Shown here in pieces: positions 19,036 through 29,308 of a stretch of DNA of 52,124 nucleotides. The notes under the pieces are model-generated. The model was not told the origin of the DNA. It was given only the letters and a program-made list of their open reading frames with translations, and ran no database searches. Origin of the DNA: an uncultured Archangium sp. (GTDB taxonomy: Bacteria; Myxococcota; Myxococcia; Myxococcales; Myxococcaceae). The position numbers and the translations under genes were made by a program. How positions within the stretch are numbered: the stretch's first letter is position 1; each line of letters begins with the position of its first letter. The DNA lies in the NCBI GenBank assembly GCA_946479335.1, contig CAMLFP010000003.1:1-52124 (forward strand). The letters run 5' to 3'.

Positions 19036-21021
19036 GTGTCAGAGCCTTCGTCAGTCTCGCCGGCGCACGGGGTCCCACGGGCCCTCCGGCCGGTTGCGTT
19101 CCTCCCCGATGACAGCCCGGTCAAGGCGCAGGTCGAAGCGCTGCTGGGCGCCGCCGGTGTGCGGTTGGTCGCGCCGAGCCCGGAGCTCGACATCGCCATC
19201 GTCGACCTCCTCGCCCCGGGCGCCGAGGCCGCGCGCGCGACGCTGCAGACGGTGGCGCCGCGGGTGGCGCTCCTCGGCATCGGCCCGCCGCTCCCCACGT
19301 TGGACGCGCTGGTGCTGGAGGTGGTCGCGCCGGGCGCGGTGGAGACGGAGCTGGTGCCGCGGCTGCTCCACCTGCGCGCGCGGTTGGCGACGTTGAAGGA
19401 GGCGCAGCTGCGCCAGCGCGACCTGCAGGTGCTGCTGGAGCTCACCGCGCGCTACGCCGAGGCCAACGACGTCGACGAGCTGTTCCACGACGTGACGCGC
19501 CGGCTGGCCGCCGAAGTTCAAATCGACCGCGTGGCGCTGGTGGTCATCGACGGCGAGAAGGGCGAAGGCACCATCATCGCGGCGAGCGATGACCCGGCGG
19601 TGAAGAACCTCCGCATCGACCTCGCGCGCTACCCGGAGGTGCGCGAGGTGCTGCGCACGGGCAAGGCGGTCATCGTCGACGACGCGCCCTCGCACCCGCT
19701 GCTCGAAGACGTGAAGGCCAGCGTGGCGGCGCGCGGTCTGCGTACCCTGGCGGCGTTGCCGTTGATGGTGCGCGGGCAGGTGCAGGGCATCTTGCTGCTG
19801 CGCCGCTCGACGGGCGGCGCCTTCACCCCGCGCGAGCTGGAGTTCCTCACCATGGCGGCGTCGGCGACGGCGGTCGCCTTCCGCAACGTGCGGCAGCTGG
19901 AGCGCATTCGCGGCCAGCGCGAGAAGGAGAAGAGCGCGCGCATCGCCGCCGAAGAAGCGGTGGTGGAGATGAAGCGCTACGCCTCGTACTTCGACCACCT
20001 GTCGGACGGCGTCGCCATTCTCGACTCGAAGGCGTGCGTGTTGTCGCTCAACCCCGCGGGCCGCGCGCTGCTCGACGTGAGCCCCCATGAGGTGATGGGC
20101 AAGCACATCAACGCGCTCACCAACCCCAGCGACGAGGCGCTGCTGCTCGACGTGCTGTTCGCGGTGTCTCGCGGGCAGACGCGCAACGACATCGATCTCC
20201 ACGCGCGCACCGGCAACGGGCGCAAGCTGACGCTGTCGGTGTCGGCCGGCGCGCTCAAGGGTGACGCGGGCGAGGGCGTGGCGATTCTGACGATGCGCGA
20301 CGTCACGCTGCAGCGGCAGATGGCCGACGAGCTGCGGCAGACGACCGACTTCCTGGAGCGGCTCATCGATTCGTCGGTCGACGCCATCATCGCCGCCGAC
20401 CTGAAGGGCAACGTCATCCTCTTCAACAAGGCGGCGGAGAGCATCTGCGGCTACCGGCGCGAAGACGCCATCGGCAAGCTGCACGTGACCAAGCTGTACC
20501 CCGACGGCATGGCGCGCGAGCTGATGACGCGGCTGCGCAGCAACGACTTCGGCGGGCCGGGGCGCCTCAACTCCAGCCGCGCGGAGATCATCTCGCGCAC
20601 GGGCGAGCGCATCCCCGTGAACCTCTCGGCCTCCATCATCTACGAGGGCAGCCGCGAGACGGCGACGGTGGGCATCTTCACCGACCTGCGCGACCGGCTC
20701 TCGCTGGAGCGCAAGCTGACCGACGCCGAGGCGCGCCTCATCGAGAGCGAGAAGAACGCGGTCATCGTCGCGCTGGCGGGCACCGCGGCGCACGAGCTGA
20801 ACCAGCCCCTGACCTCGGTGATGGGTTACGCCGAGCTGCTGAAGCGGAAGATCGCCGAGACAGAACCCACCTGGCGACCGGTCGACATCATTCATCGTGA
20901 AGCGGAGCGCATGGCCGAGATCGTGAAGAAGATTGGTCGCATCACCAAGTACGAGACGACCGACTACGTGGGGAACAAGAAGATCGTCGACCTCGAGAAG
21001 GCGGCCTCGCATGACGAATAA
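19036..21021 (+). CDS. Sensor kinase-like protein REC-like/GAF/PAS/PAS/HisKA, without ATPase domain
   Basis: This 661-residue cytoplasmic protein starts with a degenerate receiver-like domain (about 18-115; acidic DD 25-26 and a candidate Asp57 in IVDLLAPG, but the conserved Lys is missing). Then come GAF (about 140-285), PAS (315-420), PAS (440-550) and a dimerisation/phosphoacceptor helix with His586 in AHELNQPL. It ends 75 residues after that His: no N-box, G1 or G2 ATP-binding motifs exist. It overlaps the next kinase gene by 11 bases in another frame, and that gene begins its own PAS domain, so a simple frameshift does not explain the loss. The GTG start is supported by the upstream TATACA. 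Confidence 0.88.
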   Translation: MSEPSSVSPAHGVPRALRPVAFLPDDSPVKAQVEALLGAAGVRLVAPSPELDIAIVDLLAPGAEAARATLQTVAPRVALLGIGPPLPTLDALVLEVVAPGAVETELVPRLLHLRARLATLKEAQLRQRDLQVLLELTARYAEANDVDELFHDVTRRLAAEVQIDRVALVVIDGEKGEGTIIAASDDPAVKNLRIDLARYPEVREVLRTGKAVIVDDAPSHPLLEDVKASVAARGLRTLAALPLMVRGQVQGILLLRRSTGGAFTPRELEFLTMAASATAVAFRNVRQLERIRGQREKEKSARIAAEEAVVEMKRYASYFDHLSDGVAILDSKACVLSLNPAGRALLDVSPHEVMGKHINALTNPSDEALLLDVLFAVSRGQTRNDIDLHARTGNGRKLTLSVSAGALKGDAGEGVAILTMRDVTLQRQMADELRQTTDFLERLIDSSVDAIIAADLKGNVILFNKAAESICGYRREDAIGKLHVTKLYPDGMARELMTRLRSNDFGGPGRLNSSRAEIISRTGERIPVNLSASIIYEGSRETATVGIFTDLRDRLSLERKLTDAEARLIESEKNAVIVALAGTAAHELNQPLTSVMGYAELLKRKIAETEPTWRPVDIIHREAERMAEIVKKIGRITKYETTDYVGNKKIVDLEKAASHDE

Positions 21022-22945
21022 ATCGTCGAACGTGCGCCCCTTCGAGGTGACCGGCCCCGCGGGCGACGCCTTCCAGGCCTTCTTCGACATGGTCGACGCG
21101 CCGGCCGCGCTGTGCGACCTCGCGCTGCGCGTCGTCACCTGCAACGCCGCCTTCGAGGTGCTGTGCGGCGCGCACGAGGTGAAGGGCCACACGCTTCACG
21201 AGTTCATGGACACGCAGGCCCTCCAGCTGCCGCCCGATGGGCGCGGCGTGGAGCTCGACGTGTCGTGCAAGACCGGCCAGCGGGTGACGCTCTCGGTCTC
21301 GCGCCGGGGCCAGACGGTGGCGGTGGTGACCAAGCAGTTCTCGCCGGTGCTCGACTCGCTGGCCGCCGCCGGGCGCGCGCTGCTGGAGCAGGCCCGCGTG
21401 GAGACCGCGCTGCTCGAGATCGGCCGCGACGTGGCCGGCGCGACCAGCGAAGAGGAGCTGGTGGCGACCGTGGCGCGCGGCGTGAAGGGGCTCTTCACCG
21501 GCCGGGTGTTCTGCGTGCGCATCGTCGACCCGCGCACCTGCAACCTCACCTCGCTCTACGCCGAAGGGCGGCTGAAGGACGGGCCGCGCAACGTGTTCCA
21601 CCTCCGGCGCTCGATGGTGGGCAAGACGCACCTCGAGACCCGCACGCTGCCCGCCGACAAGGTCATCATCACCAACGGTGAGCTGCCGATGTTGTTCGAC
21701 GGCTCGGTGCGCGCCATCTCCGCGCCGCTGGTGGCCTCGGGGCAGCTCTTCGGCGCCATCAACATCGAGTACCCCGAAGGGCTCTCGGCCGACGTGCTGA
21801 GCGACGAGCGCATCTTGATTCAGCTCGCCAACCAGGTGGCGGTGGCGGTGCGCAACGCGAAGCTCATCGACGAGCTGACCTTCATGCGCAAGTACCTCGA
21901 GGAGCTGCTCGAGACCGCGAACGCGCTCATCCTCGTGGTGAACGCCGACGGGAAGATCGTCGTCTTCAACAACGCGCTGGTGCAGCTCACCGGGCGCAAC
22001 AAGGCCGAGGTGCTGGGGCGCGGCATCGACCAGCTGATGCCCGAGAGCGAGCGGCTCAAGCTGCTCCGCGTGCTGGCCAGCACCATGAAGGGTCAGCCGG
22101 TGAACGGCGTGGAGGCCGTGCTGCTCGGCCGCAACAACACCGAGCGCCGCGTGACCTTCAGCACCTCGGCGGTGTTGAGCCAGACCGGCGAGGTGGAGGG
22201 CGCGATGGCCATCGGCGCCGACCTGACGCGCACCCGCGAGCTCGAGCGCCGGGTGATTCAGGCCGAGAAGCTGGCGTCGCTGGGGCAGCTCGCGGCGTCG
22301 GTGGTGCATGAAATCAACAACCCGATGACCGCGGTCTCGACCTACGCCGACGCGCTCTGGCGCCGCGCGCAGCACAACCCCGCGGCCGACCCGGCCGACG
22401 TCGACAAGTACAAGCGCATCGTCGACAACTCCGAGCGCGTGCTGCGCTTCACCCGCGACCTCGTCAGCTACGCGCGGCCCGCGCACGACAAGCCGGAGGC
22501 CATCGAGCTCAACGCGGTGCTCGAGAAGGCCATCGGCTTCTGCGACCACGTGCTCAGCAAGCACGGCCTCACGTTGAACCGCGCGCTGCAGCCGGTGCCG
22601 CCGTTCCACGCGCTGCGACAGAACCTGGTGCAGGTGTTCGTCAACCTCATCACCAACGCGTGCCACGCCACGCCGGCGGGCGGCAGCGTCACCGTGTCGA
22701 GCTGGCACGAGCACGACTTCGCCTTCGTCTCCATCGCCGACACCGGGCAGGGCATGTCGGCCGAGACGCAGGCGCGCATCTTCGAGCCGTTCTTCACCAC
22801 CAAGCCCGACGGCAAGGGCACCGGGCTGGGCCTATCCATCGTGCAGGGCATCGTGGAGAACCACGGCGGCGCCATCAGCGTGAAGAGCGAGCTGGGGAAG
22901 GGCACCACCTTCACCCTCAAGCTGCCGATGCTGCAGCCGGTGTGA
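21011..22945 (+). CDS. Sensor histidine kinase PAS/GAF/PAS/HisKA/HATPase
   Basis: A complete 644-residue kinase with no membrane segment. PAS-like (about 15-110), GAF (125-285), PAS (295-405), HisKA with His433 in VVHEINNPM, and HATPase with N-box NLITNA (545-550), G1 DTGQGM (577-582), F-box FEPFFTT and G2 GTGLGLSI (603-610). It belongs to the NtrB-like group. The ATG lies within the last codons of the preceding ATPase-less kinase, so the two are translated together and could form hetero-dimers, the full kinase phosphorylating the His of its partner. No response regulator is encoded nearby. The signal and target are unknown. Confidence 0.93.
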   Translation: MTNKSSNVRPFEVTGPAGDAFQAFFDMVDAPAALCDLALRVVTCNAAFEVLCGAHEVKGHTLHEFMDTQALQLPPDGRGVELDVSCKTGQRVTLSVSRRGQTVAVVTKQFSPVLDSLAAAGRALLEQARVETALLEIGRDVAGATSEEELVATVARGVKGLFTGRVFCVRIVDPRTCNLTSLYAEGRLKDGPRNVFHLRRSMVGKTHLETRTLPADKVIITNGELPMLFDGSVRAISAPLVASGQLFGAINIEYPEGLSADVLSDERILIQLANQVAVAVRNAKLIDELTFMRKYLEELLETANALILVVNADGKIVVFNNALVQLTGRNKAEVLGRGIDQLMPESERLKLLRVLASTMKGQPVNGVEAVLLGRNNTERRVTFSTSAVLSQTGEVEGAMAIGADLTRTRELERRVIQAEKLASLGQLAASVVHEINNPMTAVSTYADALWRRAQHNPAADPADVDKYKRIVDNSERVLRFTRDLVSYARPAHDKPEAIELNAVLEKAIGFCDHVLSKHGLTLNRALQPVPPFHALRQNLVQVFVNLITNACHATPAGGSVTVSSWHEHDFAFVSIADTGQGMSAETQARIFEPFFTTKPDGKGTGLGLSIVQGIVENHGGAISVKSELGKGTTFTLKLPMLQPV

Positions 22946-22948
22946 GCT

Positions 22949-25780
22949 TCAGAAGCTGGCGGCGAGCTCCACGTAGAAGGTGCGCCCGTACTGCGGCACC
23001 TTGCTGAAGGCGATCTCGCTGAGCACCGGCACCACGGGGCGCTGGTCCAACAGGTTCTGCACGCCCGCGAAGTAGCGCAAGAACGCGTACTCGCCCGAGA
23101 AGCCCACGTTGATGAGGAAGGCCTCGCCGGTCATCGTGCCGTCTTGTGCGCGCCGCGCCGACTGGAAGACGCCCTGCGCCGAGAGCCGCAGGAGCCCGTC
23201 CTTGATGGGCACCATGCCGCGCACCGACGCGAGGTGCGCCGGGTACGCGCCGCCGGTGATGTCGGCGCCGCCCAGCCACACGAACGAATACGTGGCGTCC
23301 AACATCGTGAAGCGGCCCGGGCGCCACCGGAGCTGCGCCTCGCCGCCCACCGCGAACATGCGGCTGGCCGTGTTGGAGAAGACGACGCACTGCACGCTGC
23401 CGCCGCCGCACAAGGGCACCGGCTGGCTCTCTTCTTCGAGCACCACCAGCTGGTCGATGAGGTTCACGTAGCCGGCGATGGTGGCGCGCAGCTCCGGCGT
23501 GAAGTCGTGCGAGTGCTCCAGCTCGAAGGTGGTGATGAGCTCCGGGCGCGGCGGCACGTCGGCCGGGCGCTGGGTGGCGAGGTTGTCGCCGAAGGTCGTC
23601 TCGTAGACGTTGGGCGCGCGGAAGGCGCGGCCCACCACCAGCTTGGTGAGGCCCGCCTCGTAGAAGCGCGCCACCAGCGCGCCGCGCGGCGAGAAGGCGA
23701 CGTCTTTCAAGTCGAAGTACTTGTCGACGCGGAGGCCGGCCTGAATGAACAGCCGCGAGCCCCACAGCCGCCATTCATCCATCAGCGTGCCCGAGAGGAG
23801 GAAGCGCGTGTGCGTGTCATCGCGGCCGAAGCCCACCGGGCGCTGACGCACGAACTGGCCCTGCGTCTCCACGCTGCCCGTCAGCAGGTTGCCGTCGAAG
23901 AGCTTCACGCCGAGGCGCGCTTCGCCCGCGTACCAGTCGGCGCCGCCGGTGTCGGTGAGGCTCGCCGCATTGCCGCCCATGCCGTTCGACTGCGCGTACC
24001 AGCCGCGGTACCGGCTCGCGTCGTAGCTGGCGCGCGCGTTCAAGGTGACGCGGCTCCACGCCTTCTCGTAGCGCAGCTCCGCGAAGCCGCGCGCGTCGGT
24101 GTACTCGGTGCCCGGCAAGCCGAAGTCGCTGCCCAGCGGCTGCGTGGGGATGTTCTTCCGCCGCTGCGTCAGCTTGGCCACCAGGGTGAAGCCCGCGAAC
24201 TCGCCGCGCGTGGAGACGCTCAGCGAGCGTTCGCCGTCGAGGCCCTGCACCACGTTGCCGTTGCCCAGGTCGGTCACCGCCGCGCCCTGGCCGAAGTACG
24301 CGCCGCCGGTGATGCCCAGCGACTTGCCCTCGCTGCCGAGGCTGCCGAAGGCGCGCGCCTTCACCGAGTTCTGCCCGCCGCCGCCCACCACCGCCTCGAC
24401 GTGGTGGTCTCCGCCGATGCGCGCGCGCGGCACCACGTTGATGACGCCGAAGAACGCGCCGGTGCCGAAGAGCAGCGACGCCGGGCCGCGCACCACCTCG
24501 ATGCGCTCGATGGCCGAGAGGTCGGGCTCCAGGTCGCGCGCGGAGTAGCCCTGGCCGGCCCACACGTCGTTGATGGGGTGGCCGTCCCACAGAATCAAGA
24601 TGCGGGTGTTGAGGTCGCCCGGCGGCTGGAAGCCGCGCACGCCGATGTACGTGTAGATGCGGTCGTCGGTGAAGAAGAGGCCGCGCACCGCCTGCAGCGC
24701 CTCGGGCAGCGTCTGGTAGCCGAAGGCGCGCAGCTCTTCTCGCGTGACGACGGTGACCGACGCGGGCGCTTCGTCGACGGTGAGCTGCGACTTCGACGCG
24801 GCGGTGACGCGTGGAGGCGCGTAGCGCAGCTCGGCGGCGACGCGCGTCTCGTTGCCCTCGGTGACGATGACGTGCTGCTGCAGCGGCGTCACCTCGTCGG
24901 TGGTGACCTCCACGTCGTACTCGCCCACCGGCAGCGTCAGCACCGTCGGCGTGAAGCCGGAGTCGCGGCCATTCACGCGCACCAGCGACTGGTCACGGTT
25001 GCTGGTCACCACCAGCGTGCCGGTGGCCCTGGCCTTCTCGACCAGCGTCACCTTCGCCTGCGAGGTGAGGTCGCCCTTCACGTCGACCAGCACCTGTTGG
25101 CTGACGAAGTTGTCGGCCGACACGAAGAAGATGTGGCGCCCGGGCGGCAGGTCGAGCGCGACCGGCAGCTTGCCGATGGGCGCGCCGTCGACGGTGTCAC
25201 GCACCAGCGCGCCCTCGGGCGTGCCGGAGAGCTCCACGCGCCCCAGCACGCGCTGCAGCGGCACCTCGCGCTTCGTCTCGCGGCCGCGCGCGGTCGACAG
25301 CTGCACCTGCGCGCCCCGGTGGCCCTCGAGCTCGAGCAGCAGCGTGTGCGCGCCGGGCGTCACCGCGAGCGTCAACGGCGTCTTGCCGCGGCTGCCGAGG
25401 TCTTTGCGGTCGAGGTACACGTCGGCGCCCGCGGGCGTGGAGCTGACGGTGACCAGCGCGACCTTCGGCGCGAGGCGCTTGAGCGAGGCGTTCACCTCAC
25501 GCGCGTCGGCGTCCTTCAGCCCGGAGAGCGCGAGGTCGTTCCAATACCGGTAGGCCTCGTCGAGCTTGCCCTGCGCCTCGTAGCAACGCGCGATGTTGAA
25601 GAGCACGTTGTGGTTGGGCACCAGCCGGTACGAGAGGAAGTACGAAGCGAGCGCGCCGTCGTAGTCGCGCTTGGCGAAGGCGCGGTTGCCCAGCGAGAAG
25701 GCCACGTCGGCTTCGTCGGCGGTGTTGTCAGCGAACGCAGGTGCGGCCAGCAACGCGACCGCGAGGCAGAGGAATCGCAC
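22949..25780 (-). CDS. TonB-dependent outer membrane receptor with N-terminal TPR and PEGA domains
   Basis: This 943-residue protein has a signal peptide (FLCLAVALLAAPAFA), a TPR-like region (about 22-100, NRAFAKRDYDGALASYFLSY), then PEGA-type repeats (about 108-320, SSTPAGADVYLDRKDLG; TLPVGEYDVEVTTDEVT). A TonB receptor plug follows (about 345-470; ASVTVVTREELRAFGY, IRGPAS-like VRGPASLLFG) and the 22-strand barrel to the terminal aromatic residue (VELAASF). The substrate, probably a metal complex, cobalamin or glycan, is not clear. The N-terminal TPR/PEGA extension is unusual for a receptor. GTG 25780 gives the signal peptide; TAGGCT lies nine bases upstream. The stop is 3 bases from the convergent kinase stop. 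Confidence 0.9.
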   Translation of the reverse strand: MRFLCLAVALLAAPAFADNTADEADVAFSLGNRAFAKRDYDGALASYFLSYRLVPNHNVLFNIARCYEAQGKLDEAYRYWNDLALSGLKDADAREVNASLKRLAPKVALVTVSSTPAGADVYLDRKDLGSRGKTPLTLAVTPGAHTLLLELEGHRGAQVQLSTARGRETKREVPLQRVLGRVELSGTPEGALVRDTVDGAPIGKLPVALDLPPGRHIFFVSADNFVSQQVLVDVKGDLTSQAKVTLVEKARATGTLVVTSNRDQSLVRVNGRDSGFTPTVLTLPVGEYDVEVTTDEVTPLQQHVIVTEGNETRVAAELRYAPPRVTAASKSQLTVDEAPASVTVVTREELRAFGYQTLPEALQAVRGLFFTDDRIYTYIGVRGFQPPGDLNTRILILWDGHPINDVWAGQGYSARDLEPDLSAIERIEVVRGPASLLFGTGAFFGVINVVPRARIGGDHHVEAVVGGGGQNSVKARAFGSLGSEGKSLGITGGAYFGQGAAVTDLGNGNVVQGLDGERSLSVSTRGEFAGFTLVAKLTQRRKNIPTQPLGSDFGLPGTEYTDARGFAELRYEKAWSRVTLNARASYDASRYRGWYAQSNGMGGNAASLTDTGGADWYAGEARLGVKLFDGNLLTGSVETQGQFVRQRPVGFGRDDTHTRFLLSGTLMDEWRLWGSRLFIQAGLRVDKYFDLKDVAFSPRGALVARFYEAGLTKLVVGRAFRAPNVYETTFGDNLATQRPADVPPRPELITTFELEHSHDFTPELRATIAGYVNLIDQLVVLEEESQPVPLCGGGSVQCVVFSNTASRMFAVGGEAQLRWRPGRFTMLDATYSFVWLGGADITGGAYPAHLASVRGMVPIKDGLLRLSAQGVFQSARRAQDGTMTGEAFLINVGFSGEYAFLRYFAGVQNLLDQRPVVPVLSEIAFSKVPQYGRTFYVELAASF

Positions 25781-25789
25781 GGGCGCAGG

Positions 25790-25795
25790 AGCCTA
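25790..25795 (-). promoter_or_regulatory. -10 element (TAGGCT) of the TonB-receptor gene
   Basis: TAGGCT ends nine bases before GTG 25780 on the minus strand; there is no Shine-Dalgarno sequence. Confidence 0.45.
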
Positions 25796-25865
25796 CACGC
25801 TGCGTCCGCGGGGTCGATTTTCGGAACTGGACATACGACCCGCATGTTCACCCCCCGTGCAATCG

Positions 25866-27077
25866 ATGCGGTGGGGCGTGGGCGTTGTGCTGCTGCTTCT
25901 CGGGGGCGCGGTGTGGCTGTTGCCAGGAGTTGAACCGAAACCGGCAGACGTCGTCGCGCTTCCCTTCATGGGGCCTGAGCTCGCGCCTCGTCGGTTCGAA
26001 CGGGTCGACTGCTCGTCGTTCGACATGCCCCTGAATTTGCGAGGTGCTTCGTTTGAGCCCGTTTTTGACGTGCAGTTCACGCTGCTCCGCGACGGTGGCA
26101 CGAGCGTCGGCGACCGCATCACGCTCGGCCGCGGCCGCGAGCTGGTAGGCGGCGCGAGCGATGTGAGGGGCGTCGTGACGGTGCCGCTCACGGCCGGCGA
26201 GTGGAGGGTTGGAGCGTCCTTCCCCACGCGGGTCACGCCCGACAGAGTCGTGATTGCGCCTGACGCTGGCGTCTTCACGCTCACGCTCGCGGCGTCTGAG
26301 GATCTCCGAGGCTGCGTGGTCGACGAGGAGAACCACCCGGTGCGTACCGCGGTGCATGTGCGCGTCGCTCACTCCAGCCTTGATGAGTCTGTACCCACGA
26401 GGAGCGACGGTTGTTTCTCGATGCCACTGCTGGGCCAGGAGGCGGCGGTCTGGGTGGCGAACGAAGACTACCGTTCAACGGTTCAATACCTTGCCCTGCC
26501 GGGCACCGTGAGACTTCGCGCGGCGCGGCTCCATCGCATGTCGGTCGAGCTGCAACCGGAGTCGGTGGGGTCCGGCATGGTGTCTGTCTGGCACCGGCTC
26601 GGCGTCTCCACGGGCCTCTGCGCCGCGAAGTGCAGCGTGTTCATTCCATCGGGGAGATACGAGCTGCGCGGCGCGGCCCTGCGCAATCGACGGCTGCAGT
26701 ACGCGGCCCACTCAGGGCGTGCACCTTCGAGAGACTTCGAGGTCATGGCCACGCTCGGCGCGGCGCCTCCGATCACCGGGGTGGTGCGCGACGCTGCTGG
26801 AGCGCCGCTCGAGTACGTGACGCTGAGCATTTTCCCGGTCGACGTAGACCCCACCGACCCCTTCGCCTTTCCGAAGCCAAGGATTGCGATGTCGCGCGTC
26901 GGGACGCGCGCCGACGGCTCGTTCTCAGTCACACCAGATGTGATTGGTAGGGCGCCGTTTCCGGTCTGGCGCGTGGAGGCAGGGTTTTCCTGGTCGCTGA
27001 GCCCGGTGGAGGTCTCGCTTGGGGACAAGCCGCTCAATCTCACGGCTGAATGGCTACCCCCTGATCAACGGCAGTAG
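25866..27077 (+). CDS. Membrane-anchored carboxypeptidase-regulatory-like protein
   Basis: The 403-residue product begins with a hydrophobic signal anchor (WGVGVVLLLLGGAVWLLPG), suggesting export with the bulk in the periplasm or outside. Later parts look like several carboxypeptidase-regulatory/CNA-B-like beta-sandwich repeats: LRGCVVDEENHPVRTAV, and ITGVVRDAAGAPLEYVTLSIFPV with a following TRADGSFSVTPD. No catalytic residues are seen. Base composition is somewhat lower in GC than the flanks. ATG 25866 or the in-frame GTG 25857 could start it. Its stop lies inside the 3' end of the convergent thioesterase gene (13-base overlap). Confidence 0.72.
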   Translation: MRWGVGVVLLLLGGAVWLLPGVEPKPADVVALPFMGPELAPRRFERVDCSSFDMPLNLRGASFEPVFDVQFTLLRDGGTSVGDRITLGRGRELVGGASDVRGVVTVPLTAGEWRVGASFPTRVTPDRVVIAPDAGVFTLTLAASEDLRGCVVDEENHPVRTAVHVRVAHSSLDESVPTRSDGCFSMPLLGQEAAVWVANEDYRSTVQYLALPGTVRLRAARLHRMSVELQPESVGSGMVSVWHRLGVSTGLCAAKCSVFIPSGRYELRGAALRNRRLQYAAHSGRAPSRDFEVMATLGAAPPITGVVRDAAGAPLEYVTLSIFPVDVDPTDPFAFPKPRIAMSRVGTRADGSFSVTPDVIGRAPFPVWRVEAGFSWSLSPVEVSLGDKPLNLTAEWLPPDQRQ

Positions 27078-27550
27078 CGCGCCCACGCCTCGGGCAACGG
27101 GCCGCCCATCAACTTCTCCGCGGCCTCGCGCGCCAGCATCACGAAGGTGAAGTTCCCGGTGAAGCACAGCTCGCCTTCCTGGCGGATCTCCACGGTCACG
27201 TAGACCACGCGGCTGGTCAGCTTCGTGACGCGCGCGCGCGCCTCGGTCTCGACGTTGATGCGCACGCCCTTGCTGAGCCGCGCGTCGAAGTGCGTGGTGA
27301 AGCCGAACTTGCCGGTGGTCGCGAGGATCGCCCACGCCGCCGCTTCATCGGCCAGCGTGGAGACCAGACCTCCGTGCATCAACCCGAGTGGCCCCTGGTG
27401 GTGCTTCTGCGGCGTCATCTTCGTCACCACGTCGTCGCCGTCGACGGTGAACGAGAGGTGGAGGCCGGCGGGGTGATCAGGCGCGCACCCGAAGCACGGC
27501 TGGCCGGGGCCGAACAGCGAACCATCGAGGGGAGAAACGACAGGCGTCAT
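27065..27550 (-). CDS. Hotdog-fold thioesterase (PaaI-like)
   Basis: This 161-residue protein carries the hotdog core: GPLGLMHGGLVSTLADEAAAWA, with His-Gly-Gly at the start of the central helix, followed by beta strands GVRINVETEARARV and VYVTVEIRQEGELCF. PaaI-type enzymes hydrolyse acyl- or phenylacetyl-CoA thioesters. A CFGCAPDHPAGLHLSF segment near residue 22 is common in this branch. ATG 27550 is selected because it immediately precedes the conserved part. TACAGG lies seven bases upstream, with no Shine-Dalgarno. It is divergent from the Ser/Thr kinase gene. Confidence 0.87.
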   Translation of the reverse strand: MTPVVSPLDGSLFGPGQPCFGCAPDHPAGLHLSFTVDGDDVVTKMTPQKHHQGPLGLMHGGLVSTLADEAAAWAILATTGKFGFTTHFDARLSKGVRINVETEARARVTKLTSRVVYVTVEIRQEGELCFTGNFTFVMLAREAAEKLMGGPLPEAWARYCR

Positions 27551-27609
27551 GGGGGCGCCTGTAGCATTTCCCGAGTGGTTGAGATGAGGCGGCTTGCCGA
27601 GCGCCGGGG

Positions 27610-27615
27610 TATGGT
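27610..27615 (+). promoter_or_regulatory. -10 element (TATGGT) of the Ser/Thr kinase gene
   Basis: TATGGT ends eight bases before GTG 27624, with no Shine-Dalgarno sequence in between and no clear -35. Confidence 0.45.
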
Positions 27616-27623
27616 GATGCACG

Positions 27624-29294
<1,671 letters not shown>

Positions 29295-29296
29295 GG

Positions 29297-29302
29297 TAGG
29301 CT
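29297..29302 (+). promoter_or_regulatory. Possible internal -10 element (TAGGCT)
   Basis: TAGGCT ends six bases before GTG 29309, right after the kinase stop. It would allow separate, leaderless expression of the downstream gene. Confidence 0.4.
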
Positions 29303-29308
29303 CGGCGG

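Noticed and set aside
23144..25933. A 929-residue plus-strand open frame opposite the TonB receptor.
   Set aside because: Low-complexity shadow with no motif; receptor plug and barrel features are on the minus strand.
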